Shown: positions 46,989 through 59,273, counted from the stretch's first letter. The stretch: DNA of 64,000 nt from Batillaria attramentaria (GCA_018292915.2 JACVVK020000399.1:562501-626500), one strand, 5' to 3'. A program made the numbers and translations. Notes: generated by a model from the sequence alone, not told the origin.

Positions 46989-48669
46989 AAGCAGACGATA
47001 ATAAGTCCAATTAGTGCCTTTTGCACACGAGAAGGTGAAGAAAAGAAGGCTTAGGAGTCGCCATGGTTCAAAAGAAAATTCTACTCTGAAAAGGACGATA
47101 CTTCTCGCAACACGTCACGACCCATACATCAACATTCACTTTATGCCGAGCCCTTCGTTTATGTACAGCCCATGTCCCATTCAAGTTTCCAAAAAAACTG
47201 ACGAATGTGCACGTGCTTTTTTTGCTGATTTTATCCCCCCCCCCCCTCTCCCGCGCGCCAACGGGTTTGCTGATACGATCTTGATTGCACTAGAGTATCG
47301 CACGGTGTTTTGCGGAACAAAACTGCTCCCCGTTGCTGAACGCCGAGTCCGGTCGGTCCAAATGGTGTGGGGACGTTCGAAGAAGAGCTCAACTGAAATG
47401 ATTAGACAGAATATGCGTCTGCGGTAGTCGTGTTGAAATGAGAAAACAAAAAGTTTAGTAAGGACATCATGTGAAACATAGGCACGTGTCCTACTAACGC
47501 CTTTAGGGGTGAGATGCGGGTGTTTGCTGATTAGCTATTATATTGATCCATGGCGTGTCGCAGCTATTCAGGGCCAAGGCAAGTCTTCACACCTTTTGAG
47601 ACTGGTGCCGATAGGAATGGGTCAGGGAGTCTTTACCTTTGTTACCGCTTTTCCTGATTAGCTGATAATCGAGCTAAACCGGGTACATTGTTTTAATTAA
47701 CAGAGAGAGAGAGAGAGACCCAATATCCATTTCTGGGTTGTGACGTGTATACACTGGGCCCGCTTGCTAAAAACTAATAAGGTCAACGTGATATATGCCC
47801 GCTGGCGCGTGCCGTTTACACTTCTTCACATGTCCCTGGTGTCTGCTACGCGTAACCAACCCGGGGTATTGGAAGCTCCACGCCACCCTGGCGCCGCGAG
47901 CGTGTCCCGTCTTCGGGGTGTCTGCTGCGGGGTATTGGACATTTCACACCACTGCGATACATGACTGCGAGCGGCGCAGGTGGTGAAGTATTCTCGGAAG
48001 TATTAATCCACAAAGAGTGAAAAGACCTCCTTACTTTTTTGTTGTTTAACAAGAAGCCTAAAATTTGTCACGCACCACACAGTTAACTGAAGTAAATAAG
48101 TTAAAAATTCGTAACTATCAAAGTAACGACTTAAGGGTAATTAAACAAACAGTGCGATACACAACAAGAAAGTGGAGAAAACTCATATGCGAGGTGAGGT
48201 TTTGTGTACAATGTTTGTTTCCTTGGTCAGTTACCATCTCAGCCCCACCTGCCCCCCCCCCCCGGCCCCTAAGTTACCAAAAACCATGACACCAAGGTGT
48301 TTCAGATATATATTTGTTTAGTCCGTGCTGTTCAACGGTCGCAGCTGCTTGTACGCCATGATACCTAAATCGTTCAAAGAAGAAGATTTTTTCCTTCCAT
48401 TCTTCTCTTCCTTTTTTATTTTTGTTTTTGTTGGTTTCTTTCGTCCATCCTTCACCATTTTCCGACTTCTTTTTATTCATTCGCATGTTTACAATGCGCA
48501 TTTCATAACAATAACAATAATGCGTCAGGTACAAGCTGTGCCGTCAGCCGCTTATCCTTTTTTGGTTAACGTGTACACGCACATTTTTTATCAGTGAAAA
48601 AAAAAATTATTGCAGGACGGAAATTTATATATTTAACACTCAATGAGCACAAATAAGCTTTAGCTTATA

Positions 48670-49092
48670 CAGTCTTCACAAAAAGTTAAGGACCAGTCAA
48701 CATAATGGGTGACAGTTTCAATAAATCAGAAAAAAATAAACGAATAAGATTTTTCCCGTAAAATTCGGTAGCAAGGTTAAGGGGTAATTAGTGAACATGG
48801 CGACCACTGTGTGGATGGCACGTGCGCGTCACACAACATGCTTGGCGCGTTTGAAAATCTGCAATTCCGGCAAAACTAGACGGAGTTTCAGTGTTCAATG
48901 AGTGATACCTGGGGCTTTCTGCACGGAAAAAATGAGATGCAGGTCAAAGAATGCATCCCTGGTTATGAACTGTGCTCATTTGTTTGCCTACATAAGCTGC
49001 TGTTTCAGCGATGTTCAGCACTACACCAGCATGCCACCACGACAAAAGTTGAATGATATTTGCAAGTGGTCCTTAACTTTTTGTGAAGGCTG
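48670..49092. mobile_element. Tc1/mariner-type MITE, 423 bp (copy 2)
   Basis: Duplicate of 44516-44938: same length, TA flanks and termini, with only scattered substitutions. Confidence 0.88.
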
Positions 49093-49429
49093 TAGTAACG
49101 CTCAGGGTGAAACAAACACAGTGTAACGGTATTGCAATGGCAGACTAAATTAATCCTAAAATCTCATTAATCAATACTAGCGAGAAGCGGGGGGGGGGGG
49201 GAGTGTGTGTAGGTTGACAAAAAGATAAATACATGTATACATATAAAAAGATAAAAAAAAAAAAAAAAAGAACCCCCAAAAGCAAGAAATAATAAAAAAA
49301 ATAAAAAAAAATAAAAATTTCCTATGGTCTACACTAGACACAGTTAAGGAAGTATCAGTAAGCAGACAAAATTACTCCTAAAATCTGATAAATTTACACA
49401 ACAGAAGAGAGAGAGAGAGAGTGGTGTTG

Positions 49430-49909
49430 CCAGGAGTTTTTTTGTTCGGCGATTTAGCCAAAACAGCCATGAAAGTTTCGGCTTTTTACAGAAAGTTTCG
49501 GCTCTCTCTGCCGAAGCAGTTTCACAGGTTTTTCGACTAGATTCCCTACTGTTACGTGCTCCCTCCACCTCCATGAATTAAAGATGTTCTGTAGATATAT
49601 ATCTTCGCAATAAAACAAGTCTTTGGAGTAAAATAACAAAATTGAACAAACTTTATTTCCCTGAACTTTAGAATGCTGTCTACCAAACATTCAGCACAAA
49701 TCCAAGAAAAAGTGGGACTGTGAGTGTGACTGTCCCTTGGAAATTGGTCCAGCCAGCACAGGAATCTCACACAAACGGACATAATCGAGCCGATTCACTC
49801 GTGAAAACTTCGGCTCGGCCAGCCGACATGACAGACAGATTATCGGCTTTTTACAAACAAACAAAAATTCGGCTTTTAGCCGAGATCCGTCCCCAAACGA
49901 CATCCCTGG
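49430..49909. mobile_element. Candidate hAT-like or fold-back element (copy 2)
   Basis: Duplicate of 45297-45793. Confidence 0.4.
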
Positions 49910-51439
49910 AGAGAGAGAGAGAGAGATTGTGTACTCACAAAAAAAAAAAAAAAAAACACAAAAAAACGTGATGGTGTGGAGTGGGGTTTGCAGGCGCACA
50001 AATGTGGTAGTGAGGGAGTCAACGCATGGTTTTATACAAAACAGTTTTTCATACCACTATAAGGTATACTATGTTGGTATTCTGGTGCAGCGTGGTTGCA
50101 GTGAAGGCTAGATGGCAAAGATCGTAGATGGACAGAGCAGAATCGAACATTCGCAGGGCTGAATTGGGACTGTGCCCCGCGGCGTGGGGCTGGGGTACTT
50201 ATAGGGAGATCACGTGCAAACCACCAAAGCAACCCTAGGGTGCGTAGCTGGAGGAGAGTAGATTCACGGCTAGAGGGGAGAATCTGTGTTTGTCAGCACA
50301 TGGAAAACTGATGATAGCGGGCGTACTATAGCAGCTAGAACTTTCAAACAAACGGCAGCTAAAAGGCCTGAAAAATACTTCAAAATGGCATAAGTTTGGA
50401 ACATCACAGAGATTTTCCTATCACCGATTGAAGAGCGTAAAGCCAGGGACCACGCAATTGAAAAGGGGTGAAAATGGCAAAATGCACCCGTAAAACTATG
50501 AAACAGCGCTAAAAACAAAACATGATTAGAAAGTAAAAACTCTCCTGAAACTACTACAGTTTACAGGGTAGTGCTAGGTTGAACGACCGTGGAGATATTT
50601 AGCACTAAAAGGACACAAACAAACACAGCTAATTGGCACATGTGCCACCGTGGATCTACACACTGCGCGCGTGCCTGACTGGGCACGCGGCGGCTCGTGG
50701 CATAGGCTACGTGATAGTATTAGCTTCCGGGGCATGTAGTAAGAACTCGGCTAAATATAGTATAAAATCTTTGCCCCTTTAAAAATTTGTGTGCATAGTA
50801 AAATATGGCAATCTGGTGCTTTTTGTTGGCTTTGTAAACAAGTTTCATGCCAGGTAATAGTAAAATTAGGGAAAAATGAGGCTGGCTTGTGGACTATTTG
50901 TATTCATGCGCGGCTGGCACAGGAGCCAGCAGACGACCGTGGAATGAGGGGGTATGTGGTCGCTGCCAACATTGCCAAAAAACGGAATATTGGAATTTGT
51001 TTAAATTTCCTCTACGCATGAGTCTATGGCTGCCTGATTTTTGTGAATTTTTTGGTGAATTTTAAAGCATTTCTAGGGTGTCATCTGCAGCGTTATGTGT
51101 AAGAGGAATATATAGCGTTTTCCTCCAGATTTGCATCTGTATCACGTAGCCTGTATAGCGCTGGCCAGAGAACAGAGGGGGTAGTGCGCTAGACACTGTT
51201 AAGGAAGTATCAGTATCTGTATTTTCTGGTAGAAACAGTTCTTGCCAGTAACCAATGTTTTTGAAGCCATTCTTTCTTCCGAATGACCCGGCGCACATAG
51301 CGTATGGCAAGGACTGAAGTTATCCAACAGAAACAAAATCCACGTTTCAAGCATGCGCATCGAAGGCATTTCCCCAAGTTTAAATAGATTGCCGAGTAAG
51401 CTCGTCCACGCTCTGGCAACTCCCGCGTCACGGGTCTGC

Positions 51440-51730
51440 CTTCAAACGTTAGGAACAAGAGGATAAAAGGGGCTGTTTCGCAGATCAAAGGCGCCGCTAC
51501 AGAGGGGCGGAGCATCAACTCCCGCGCCACACCCGTGCTGTAAGAGGCGAGGGGACATGGCGGCTCTCAGACGATGAGATCAAAAGGAAATGGGCGGAGC
51601 TTCAGTTCCCCTGAGACAGAGCGCGCACCCACTTCAGGGCTGCCGTGACGATTGCGGCGACTGCTTGACAACAGAGACAACGATTAAGCGGGTATTCCTT
51701 CTTGGCGGGACAGGTAGCCATACCGGAGAT
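51440..51730. promoter_or_regulatory. GC-rich segment with GC boxes
   Basis: CpG-rich patch in AT-rich intron, with GGGGCGGAGC near 51504 and TGGGCGGAGC near 51591 (Sp1-like), and ACATGGCGGCTC at about 51557 (YY1-like). No open reading frame follows. Could be an intronic promoter or a decayed repeat. Confidence 0.25.
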
Positions 51731-52495
51731 CGATCTGGCCTGTTTTAGCGGCTCCAACGCATAGTGACGGAGGAGACCAAATGACCGGCTGAGTACAATA
51801 ATGTTTTAGTAAACCGGGCACTTGCCTTTTGCTAGAAAGCCAGTAAAGATTTGACATGTTTTATAGTTTAGCTTTATTTCCCATCAAGCCGAGTATTTTG
51901 ATCCAAGATGCAAATCAACACCGAGCTTTACCTCAGTAAAGGCAATTTTTCCGCGAAAAAGCAGCCGTCAATTCCCCCCCCCCCCACCCCCCAAAAAAAA
52001 CAAAACAACAACAACAACAAAAAACAACAACAAAAAAGACAAATATGGGGCGCCGTTTGCAACCAGAACTGAAACGCATTTGGCTTGCCCAAGCTCACTG
52101 AGTGAAGATACAATATACTGTCCGTGTGAAAAGCCACGGTGTGCATCACCACATTGCCTAATCAAGTGGAGCGACGTCACTAGTGTTGCGAGCAGTATAG
52201 GCTCTAGCAGACGACGTTTTTTGTATACGCTGCACGATGGCACCGTGTACTATACACAAACGACTATACATGTGTGTTACAGTAGCACCGTGTATTATCG
52301 TCAGTGAATCTTGGAATCAGCTGATACAATTTCAAGCCAGAATGAGTTTCAGACACCACGTGTGCCCTGCGACGTGTCAGTGTAGTCGTGCACTGACCGG
52401 CTGAGGCAGCTTGCTTACTTTGTGTCTGACACTGACCATTCGTAACGGACCTCGTGAATGCTGCCGGTACACACTCAGTACACACCTGACACACG

Positions 52496-52555
52496 AACTC
52501 ACGACCCGAGCATTAGAAGTCCAACGCTCTACCATTCGACCACCCCGGCTCCCCG
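52496..52555 (-). mobile_element. SINE-A, head only
   Basis: GAACTCACGACCCGAGCATT through CCGGCTCCCC, i.e. the tRNA-like 60 bp without the body, adjacent to a (GA)n run. Confidence 0.75.
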
Positions 52556-52779
52556 AGAGAGAGAGAGAGAGAGATATTTCTTTGACAACTAATGAAATTG
52601 TATCACAGAGTGGGAAAGAGTGTTTCGTAATTTACACCTTCAAAATTCAGTGCATGACTGTGCTTTACCACGTAATCTGAGAGAGAGAGAGAGAGAGAGG
52701 GTTACCGCCAGATTGATATGGGGTACAAGGCTTGAGTTTTTCACCGTACGTAAACTTTCCGCATCCACGCGACACTCAC

Positions 52780-52890
52780 ATCTTCGTCCACAGTGAAGTT
52801 AAATTTTAAGTATTCTGAAAAGATGAGTTCTGTCAGGGCTCGTTCACTGGCGTTGAGTAGAAACAGAAAGACTGAGAGCCCAACCGTCAT
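52780..52890 (-). CDS. Speculative signal-peptide exon
   Basis: Minus strand: ATG at 52890, 37 codons, then a strong donor GAAGAT/gtgagt at 52779. The translation starts MTVGLSVFLFLLNAS, a good secretion-signal profile, and continues ERALTELIFSEYLKFNF. It lies inside intron 1 of the calmodulin-like gene on the same strand; a nested gene or alternative first exon are options. No partner exon was recognised, so chance is quite possible. Confidence 0.2.
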
Positions 52891-53429
52891 GAAATGTATC
52901 AGGTCACCACGCCAGTATCAACTTTTTTTTTTTTTTTTTTTGATAGGTATATATATTGCGAACGTGGCTCCGTAAGAAGTTATCAACTAAAATTATTGGC
53001 GACTGAATAAAGAAACGCATTATACCGTTTACTTGTTCTTTTGTGCAGCCAACAATAGATGTGTGCATTTATTTCCTAGTTTTCTCAGTTCAGAAAACGG
53101 TTGAAAAAGAATAAGGACAAAGAGCATTTTCTCTAAGTAGTGCACATAGCATTTTACTCTCACGTTTGTTTGATTTTAATGAGTAACAATAACACAAATA
53201 AGTGGGGAGGAAGGGGTGTGGGGGGGGGGGTCGTCCACACAGTCCGGGGTTGGGGGGGGGAGGGGGGCGTCTTTAGTATAGCAGGACATTGTAGACAGGT
53301 AATTTTCTATCCTTTTTGAAAGAAATCTCTCCCCGTCACCAACCTCACCACTTCCTCCGCTCCCCCCCCCCTCGCCTCGCTTAGCCCAACACACCCGCAC
53401 CATACCCCAGCTCTCTCTCTCTCTTTCTG

Positions 53430-54362
53430 TGAAAATCTATGTGGCCATAGTTGTCAAAGACATTCTCTGTCTGTCACACTCAGTAAAACACAGTAGCTAA
53501 TTTGTCATGAACTATGCATCTGAGAGTATAACTCGGGAAACTTTCTCTCTGAAAGTCTCCCTGATACAATTCCGTTAGTTCCCTCTCTGGTAGTATAACT
53601 CACGAAGTCTCCCTGATGCAATTTCGTTAGTTGTCAACTCCCTCTCTCTCTCTCTCTCTGTGATATAAATCCATTAGTTGTCAAAGAAAATATCCCTCTC
53701 CCCCTCTCTCTGAATAATTATATGGCTTCACTCGTCAAAGAAATTCTGTCTGTTTCATTGAGTAACACAGTTGCGAATTTTGTCATGAACTAAGCATCTG
53801 ATAATACAACTCAGGAAACTTTCTCTCTGAAAGTCTCCCTGATACAATTCCGTTAGTTGTCAAATCCCCCTCCATTCTCTCTCTCACTTTCTGGTAGTAT
53901 CACTCACGAAACATTCTCTCTCAAAGTCTCCCTGATGCAATTCCGTTAGTTGTCAACCCCCCCCCCCCTCTCTCTCTCTTTGATACTATTCCGTTAGTTG
54001 CCAAAGAAACTCTCTCTCTCTCTCTCTCTGGATAACTATATGGCTTTAGTCGAGTGTTTCCAGCTTGTGCAGAGTGAGTTTTACGGGCATAAAGCCACGC
54101 AAAGCTTGTGCAGAATAAAACCCTGACTAACTAATTAACTGGCTTCAATTGTTAAAGAAATTCGTTCTGTCTGTCACATTGAGTAAAGCACAGTAGCGAA
54201 TTTTTGTCATGAACAATGTATCTGATAATATAACTCAGGAAACTTGCTCTCTCAAAGTCTCCCAGATACATTTCCGCTAGTTTTCAAATCCCCCCCCCCC
54301 CCCGTCTCTCTGTGTGATACTATTCCCGTAGTTGTCAAAGGAAATCTCTCTCTCTCTCTCTC
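53430..54362. repeat. Degenerate ~280-420 bp tandem repeat with CT tracts
   Basis: TCTGTCTGTCACACTCAGTA at about 53468 recurs with changes at about 53745 and 54167. Each is followed by GCGAATTTTGTCATGAAC, ACTCAGGAAACTT, AGTCTCCCTGATACAATTCC and GTTAGTTGTCAA. Shorter sub-repeats of the last motifs occur in each unit. Confidence 0.75.
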
Positions 54363-55500
54363 TCTGACTTGGTAAACCACAGCATTTTGTTGGAGAAATT
54401 ATCCATATACATGTACATCCCTGATCCTAAGACAATCTCCTTATTTTGTTCATATCTTCAAGGTAGAAGGCAGAAAGTCTACCACAATGGTGCGTTTTCT
54501 GAGGAAGGTGTTGTTAAGCTCGGTATGCCCCAGAGGCTCTATCCTTGGCCCAGTTTTCTTTTGTTTATTCGTCAATGATATGCCCCTCTCCATCTCAAAC
54601 TCTAATGTAAGCTGTGATATGTTTGCTGACGACTCCACGCGCCATGCGTCGGATATGGATGAGTCCAAAGTAAACGAAGTATTGCAGCATTAGCCTCATT
54701 GAAGTCTCCCAGTGGTGTAAAAGTCAACCACATGGCAATCAATACCTAAAAAAAAAACAAAAAAACCCTAAAGCATGCTAATAACAACGTGCCAAAATCA
54801 ACAACGCAAACTATCTCCTCTGCGGTTGTCAGTTGGATCGGAGTCCATCGAGCAAGTCTCAAACCACCGTCTACTATGGTGTCATAATTGACGACCAACT
54901 AAAGTGGAAAATGCATGTTGATGGTATCTGTAAATTAATATAAAAAATCTGTTCTTGCTATCTAAACTAAGTCGCTTAGGTCCTGACACCTGCAAGCTAT
55001 TCTTTCAGGCCCCACGTGCAAAGTCATCTGGATTTTGCGCCCACTCTGTGGCAGGAGTGCAGCGAAAATCAGTTCAAAAAGGTAAACTCCATTCACTGGC
55101 GCGCTGTCAAACTCTTACACTCGGGTAAATCTAATACCGACCAAAAGTTTAAAATCCTCAAACTTCTTCCTCTAAAACGGCATCTGGAATTTAACAAATG
55201 CTAACTGATGCACAAAACTGTTAGCTGCAAAGCCCCAACATATCTTTATCAACTATTTAATTTCAAACATGATAAACAACACAAGGAACAGTCTGCTCCT
55301 AATGCCTCGTCCAAGGGTTGATATCTAAATGTCTTTCTCAGGGGCATCCATATGGAACTCCGGCTTTACCACTGAGTATCTGAAACGTTTCCAGATTCAT
55401 TAACTTCAAACAAATTCTACATGACACTCTCATCTGACCATATGGATAGAACCCTAACCATTCCTTGATTCATGATACTGACAACGATGAAAGACACGAT
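54362..55500 (+). pseudogene. Decayed LINE reverse transcriptase (jockey/CR1/L2-like)
   Basis: Three pieces in order. 54369-54536 reads VNHSILLEKL and SYLQGRRQKV, ending GMPQ. After a one-base shift, 54533-54693 reads RGSILGPVFFCLFVNDMPLS and FADD (54622-54633, the polymerase active site of reverse transcriptase). 55016-55204 reads HLDFAPTLW and ILKLLPLKRHLEFN, the typical thumb region of this group. The PQGSILGP and FADD boxes identify the family. Several stops and frameshifts make it inactive. No 5' endonuclease part was recognised; it is truncated at the CT repeat at 54340-54365. Confidence 0.85.
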
Positions 55501-56219
55501 ACTGCCTAGGAAGGGGTGATAAAAAATGACAAATGGGGTTGGTATAGGTCTGCATGTATTTTTTGTCCATCTACTTTCTCAGAGAGGCTAAAATCAGGGG
55601 AGCACCAGCATGTGCAAATGTGCTTCTAAATTTTAGTCGCAAGTTTTTAGAATAATTCTTCTCCGATTTGAAGTGACTGTGACTTACATCTTTAAGTGGA
55701 ACTGGTCAGAGTACACAGGGTGTAGTCTGTCTGACTTGTAGGGGTAATGTGGGTTTAATGCTAGTGAAATGTTTGCCCTCCTACACAGAGGGAACTGTGC
55801 AGATTTAGTGTTGTGGACAGTTGATTTGGCTTTCAAATTTTTTCCTCCATTTAAACAATAAGTCAACTTGTTTTTTTTTTTTGTTGTTGTTGTTGATTGA
55901 AATGGAAGTGAATGGCAAGACACAGGGTCTTGAGAAAAAGCAAATGTGTCACCCCAGTGAAAATATTCTACTGCATTCAGTCCTCATTTGAATTTTAATG
56001 GCTAATTTGACTGCGTTATGGTAGTTGTGTTTTTCTTCAGTTCTGAACTACTCACTAAAAGGTGACAGGAAAGGCCTGGAGATGTGCATTTAAATGAGCA
56101 TTGTTCAGTGCCTTGTGAAAAGTTTTAGAAACAATTAGCAAATAGGTTTACAAGGTCAGGAGCATAGGCAAGGATAAAAGTGTGACAAATAGTAGCAATC
56201 CAGGCGTCTAATGCACCAA

Positions 56220-56480
56220 CCCCGCCTAACCGAAGGCTGGCCTTGAGTCATGGCTTTTGACTTAGTTGGCTATAGCCTAAGTCGCCGCCAGTTTCTTATG
56301 CATGGACCGAGACACTGGTCGAGACAACGGAGTCAAAAGCCTGCCGGCCAGTGCAATGACGTCATGCATTCCTGTGTGTGGAATTCCCGGGCATCCCTAG
56401 GAATTTCGCGCTGTGCGCATGTCCGAACACCGTTTCCTCTTTCCCGCGTGTTGTCGTGTTCGGTAATCGTCTGCTATTTG
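56220..56480. promoter_or_regulatory. GC-rich segment with CRE and fold-back symmetry
   Basis: Contains a full CRE TGACGTCA (56357-56364). The imperfect inverted pair GGCTTTTGACT (about 56260) and AGTCAAAAGCC (about 56331) and the local palindrome GACTTAG-tt-GGCTATAGCC-TAAGTC add fold-back symmetry. A 120-codon plus-strand ORF from 56250 covers it without a recognisable family. Confidence 0.25.
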
Positions 56481-56817
56481 TTTATGGAAAGAAGACATCG
56501 ACTTTACCCAGTAACCCCATCCAGATATATATATAGAAAAGGAACAAAGGCGTTACTAAAGCCGAAAACATGCGCTCAATCAGGTCAATTTGAAAGTAGG
56601 GGAAGTAAGTAAAGCTGAGAGCGCTCCCTAGATCTAGGAGATATATATAATTATATATATTTGTAAGGAAAAGGAATAATATAAGTATTATAACCAACAA
56701 ACTAACGAACAACTTAGTGAGAAGAGGAATACTTATAGTGGAGCGATGAATTTATTTCTTATTTCTTATGGAGATGAGAATAAAAATGAGTATGAAAGAT
56801 GATTTGAAGTGTGTAGC

Positions 56818-57380
56818 AGTGTACGTGTGTGTTGGTTAGTGTTTATCAGTGTGAGTGTGTGTTGGTTTGTTAGGTGTCTGTAAAAGTGGTGTGCGTGGGC
56901 GTCTGTATGGGTCAGTGTGTGGCTGGGTTTGGAAGTAACGTTTTTATGCAGTGTGGTGAAGGTAAGAGTGGTCTGTGTGATCTGTTTGGTGTGGCATATG
57001 TGGGTGTTGTGTATGGGTGTCGTGGTTTTGGTGCAGGGTATTTGAGGTGTGATAAGGATGATGTGGGTGCAGATGTGGATGTGAATGGTGTGTTCGTATG
57101 TGTGGATGAGGGTGGTTTGGATGCGGATGTGGAAGATGGTGGTGTAGGTGTAGGTTTACTTGATGAGGGTGGTTCAAGGTGTATGTGTGGATGAGGTTGC
57201 TGGTTTGGTAGAAAGTGGTGCAGATGTGGATGTGTGTGAGGGTAGTGTAAGTGTATATGTGGATGGGGGTGGTGCAGATGTAGATGTGGTTGTGTGTGCA
57301 CAGGTTCAGGTGTGGATGCAGGTGTATGTGTAGGTGTGGGCATGCGTAAGCGTGGTGGAAGAGGTGTGTTGTTGGTGCAT
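56818..57380. repeat. GTG-rich degenerate minisatellite
   Basis: About 560 bp of GGTGTG/GATGTG hexamer-like units of strongly biased strand composition (G+T on plus). The 106- and 167-codon open frames over it are low-complexity (His/Pro/Thr on minus) and not accepted as genes. Confidence 0.85.
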
Positions 57381-57397
57381 GTGTTACGCGATATACG

Positions 57398-57605
57398 TGT
57401 ACCTGCGTAGTTCATGTACTGCGCATTGTTTTGCGTAGTTCATGAACTGTCCGACGCTGTTGCATAGTTCATGAACTGCGCAACAATGCTGCGCAGTTCA
57501 TGAAATACGCAAAGTAGAACTGCTCATTACATGAACTGCGCAAAGGGTGTAATCTCGGTGGTGAACACGAATCGCAGACTGTGAATTTCATGAACTATGC
57601 AATGT
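57398..57605. repeat. Cluster of AGTTCATGAACT palindromes
   Basis: Six related copies within about 200 bp of a TGCGCAGTTCATGAACTGCG-type palindrome: full AGTTCATGAACT at about 57439 and 57465, and variants at about 57411, 57496, 57532 and 57588. Each is flanked by GCGCA/TGCGT-like bases. The cluster is not explained by the neighbouring repeat. Confidence 0.8.
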
Positions 57606-58157
57606 CGCTGTTTATCTTTATTGCCACAGCAAAACAAAAAACAAAACCACTAAATTCTGACCTCAATGTCAATCGAAACTATAGCGGAATATTGTTGCAA
57701 GTAATACGGGCATGACATGCACTGGTGCAATCTCTTTTCTTTTTGAAACATTTGCACCTGATTTTAAGACATCCTGTCTTGCAAGACCATTTCACCTTTC
57801 CCTGACCCTCACCCACCGACAACAGGCGAACAGCTGTACGGATGGACATCTCATCTGATGGTCACATGTAATCTTATTAAACTTTGTCATTTCAATTTGG
57901 TTTCGTGCAAATACCCCTGATAAAACCCCAGCTTTTGTTCCTATTTTGAACCCTCTCTCACTTTTTTCTGTGACAACACCAGTCAGGTTGAGTGGATCCC
58001 CCCCCTCCCCCGATCAAACTCAGACACTGGTACAAGAACGTTATCGCCAACATCAAGAGCCTTCATTTTCGCAACTGATCGGTCGAGCATTCTTTTTGCT
58101 TGTCGTTTTAGACCATGTGCTGCAGCTGCTCTGATACTATGATAATGGTCATTTTGA

Positions 58158-58493
58158 TTTTCATCTGCCTCTGTCTCGTCACTCTGAGTCTGATCTGTCT
58201 CTGTCGCGTCATCCTGAGTCTGATCTGTCTCTGTCGCGTCATCCTGAGTCTGATCTGTCTCTGTCGCGTCACTCTGAGTTTGATCTGTCTCTGTCGCTTC
58301 ATCCTGAGTCTGATCTGCCTCTGTCGCGTCACTCTGAGTCTGATCTGTCTCTGTCGCGTCACTCTGAGTCTGATCTGCCTCTGTCGCGTCACTCTGAGTC
58401 TGATCTGTCTCTGTCGCGTCACTCGAGTCTGATCTGTCTCTGTCGCGTCACTCTGAGTCTGATCTGTCTCTGTCGCGTCACTTTCAGTCTCGT
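58158..58493. repeat. 30-bp minisatellite, ~11 copies
   Basis: Unit CTGTCTCTGTCGCGTCACTC and TGAGTCTGAT, with substitutions and one 1-bp deletion at about 58424. Thirty is a multiple of three, so two minus-strand frames stay open: one gives a TETDQTQSDA decapeptide, the other RQRQIRLRVT. The upstream minus-strand frame (58515-58676) is open but has a stop before an in-frame ATG near 58709. I do not call a gene. Confidence 0.92.
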
Positions 58494-58821
58494 CGGTGTT
58501 TGTTGCGCCAAGCTGATTTCCAAAATTGTTGCGTCGGTATGAGTCTCATAATAATCGTCTGTGTCCATGTCTTCTTCTATTGCCCCCTTTGCATGAGCTT
58601 CCCGGTCTTCTTTTTTGCCTGTAAGAGGCCTTCGTAAAATCTCAAACCCTTTTTTTTCATAGTCATCAGACCACAAGCCTCACGCCGAGTCATTTGTATT
58701 GACACTCATCTTGCTTCAGAATCGTTGTGTTCAAGCACCTGTGCGAAAGATTGTGATCTGCCTAAAAATAATCCTGTTTTTCAGACAAATTGGCTTTGAG
58801 TGTATGTCTTTTACATCATAT

Positions 58822-59273
58822 CAGGGATGTCACTGGTGGCCGGACACAGGACTATGACCGATAGACTTGGCCAAATGTCCGATGAAAAAAACTGTCCAGC
58901 AGGACAGATGTCCGATTGTTTATTTCAAGAGGATGTCATATGTCCGATTGTGTTTCTGTTCATCGCGGACAAACTAGTGACATTTTTCCGAGTGAGGGGC
59001 TGCCGCCTTGCGCTACTCGGGGAGCTTGCTCACTTGCGCAGAGAATATTTTTAGTTGCACGCCCGCAAAGCGAGTGACCTGTGGTATTTCCTAAAAGAAG
59101 CCCTCTGATTGGCAAAGAGTTTAACCCTGACCTTTGTTTATGTGGTTCCTGTTTTACAATGCTTTATGCCAGAATGTCCTATTGTTTCGTTCCAGTTCAG
59201 GACAAATGTCCTATTCATCTGCCACCTTCCAGGACATTTGTCCTATAGGTTTCAAGCTCCAGTGACATCCCTG
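58822..59273. mobile_element. hAT-like non-autonomous element, 452 bp
   Basis: Inverted termini CAGGGATGTCACTGG / CCAGTGACATCCCTG (one base offset inside), flanked by CATAT at 58817-58821 and 59274-59278. Neighbouring satellite units show the uninterrupted site TTACATCATATTA. CAGGG termini suggest hAT; a 5-bp target duplication is less usual than 8 bp. Internal repeats of ATGTCCGAT / AATGTCCTAT. No transposase frame. Confidence 0.85.

Larger units (their letters stand above)
45871..49950. repeat. Segmental tandem duplication, copy 2
   Basis: Starts again with CTAAGTACCTCTGACGGCTG, directly after the AAAACAAAAC end of copy 1, and runs to GTACTCACAAAAAAA. Differs from copy 1 by short indels, shorter poly-C and GA runs, and absence of the SINE at 43835. 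Stretches without nameable content: 46990-48660 and 49095-49430. Confidence 0.92.

Noticed and set aside
56874..57415. 106- and 167-codon frames on opposite strands
   Set aside because: Both derive from a GTG-rich minisatellite; composition is extreme (His/Pro/Thr or Val/Gly) and strand-symmetric.
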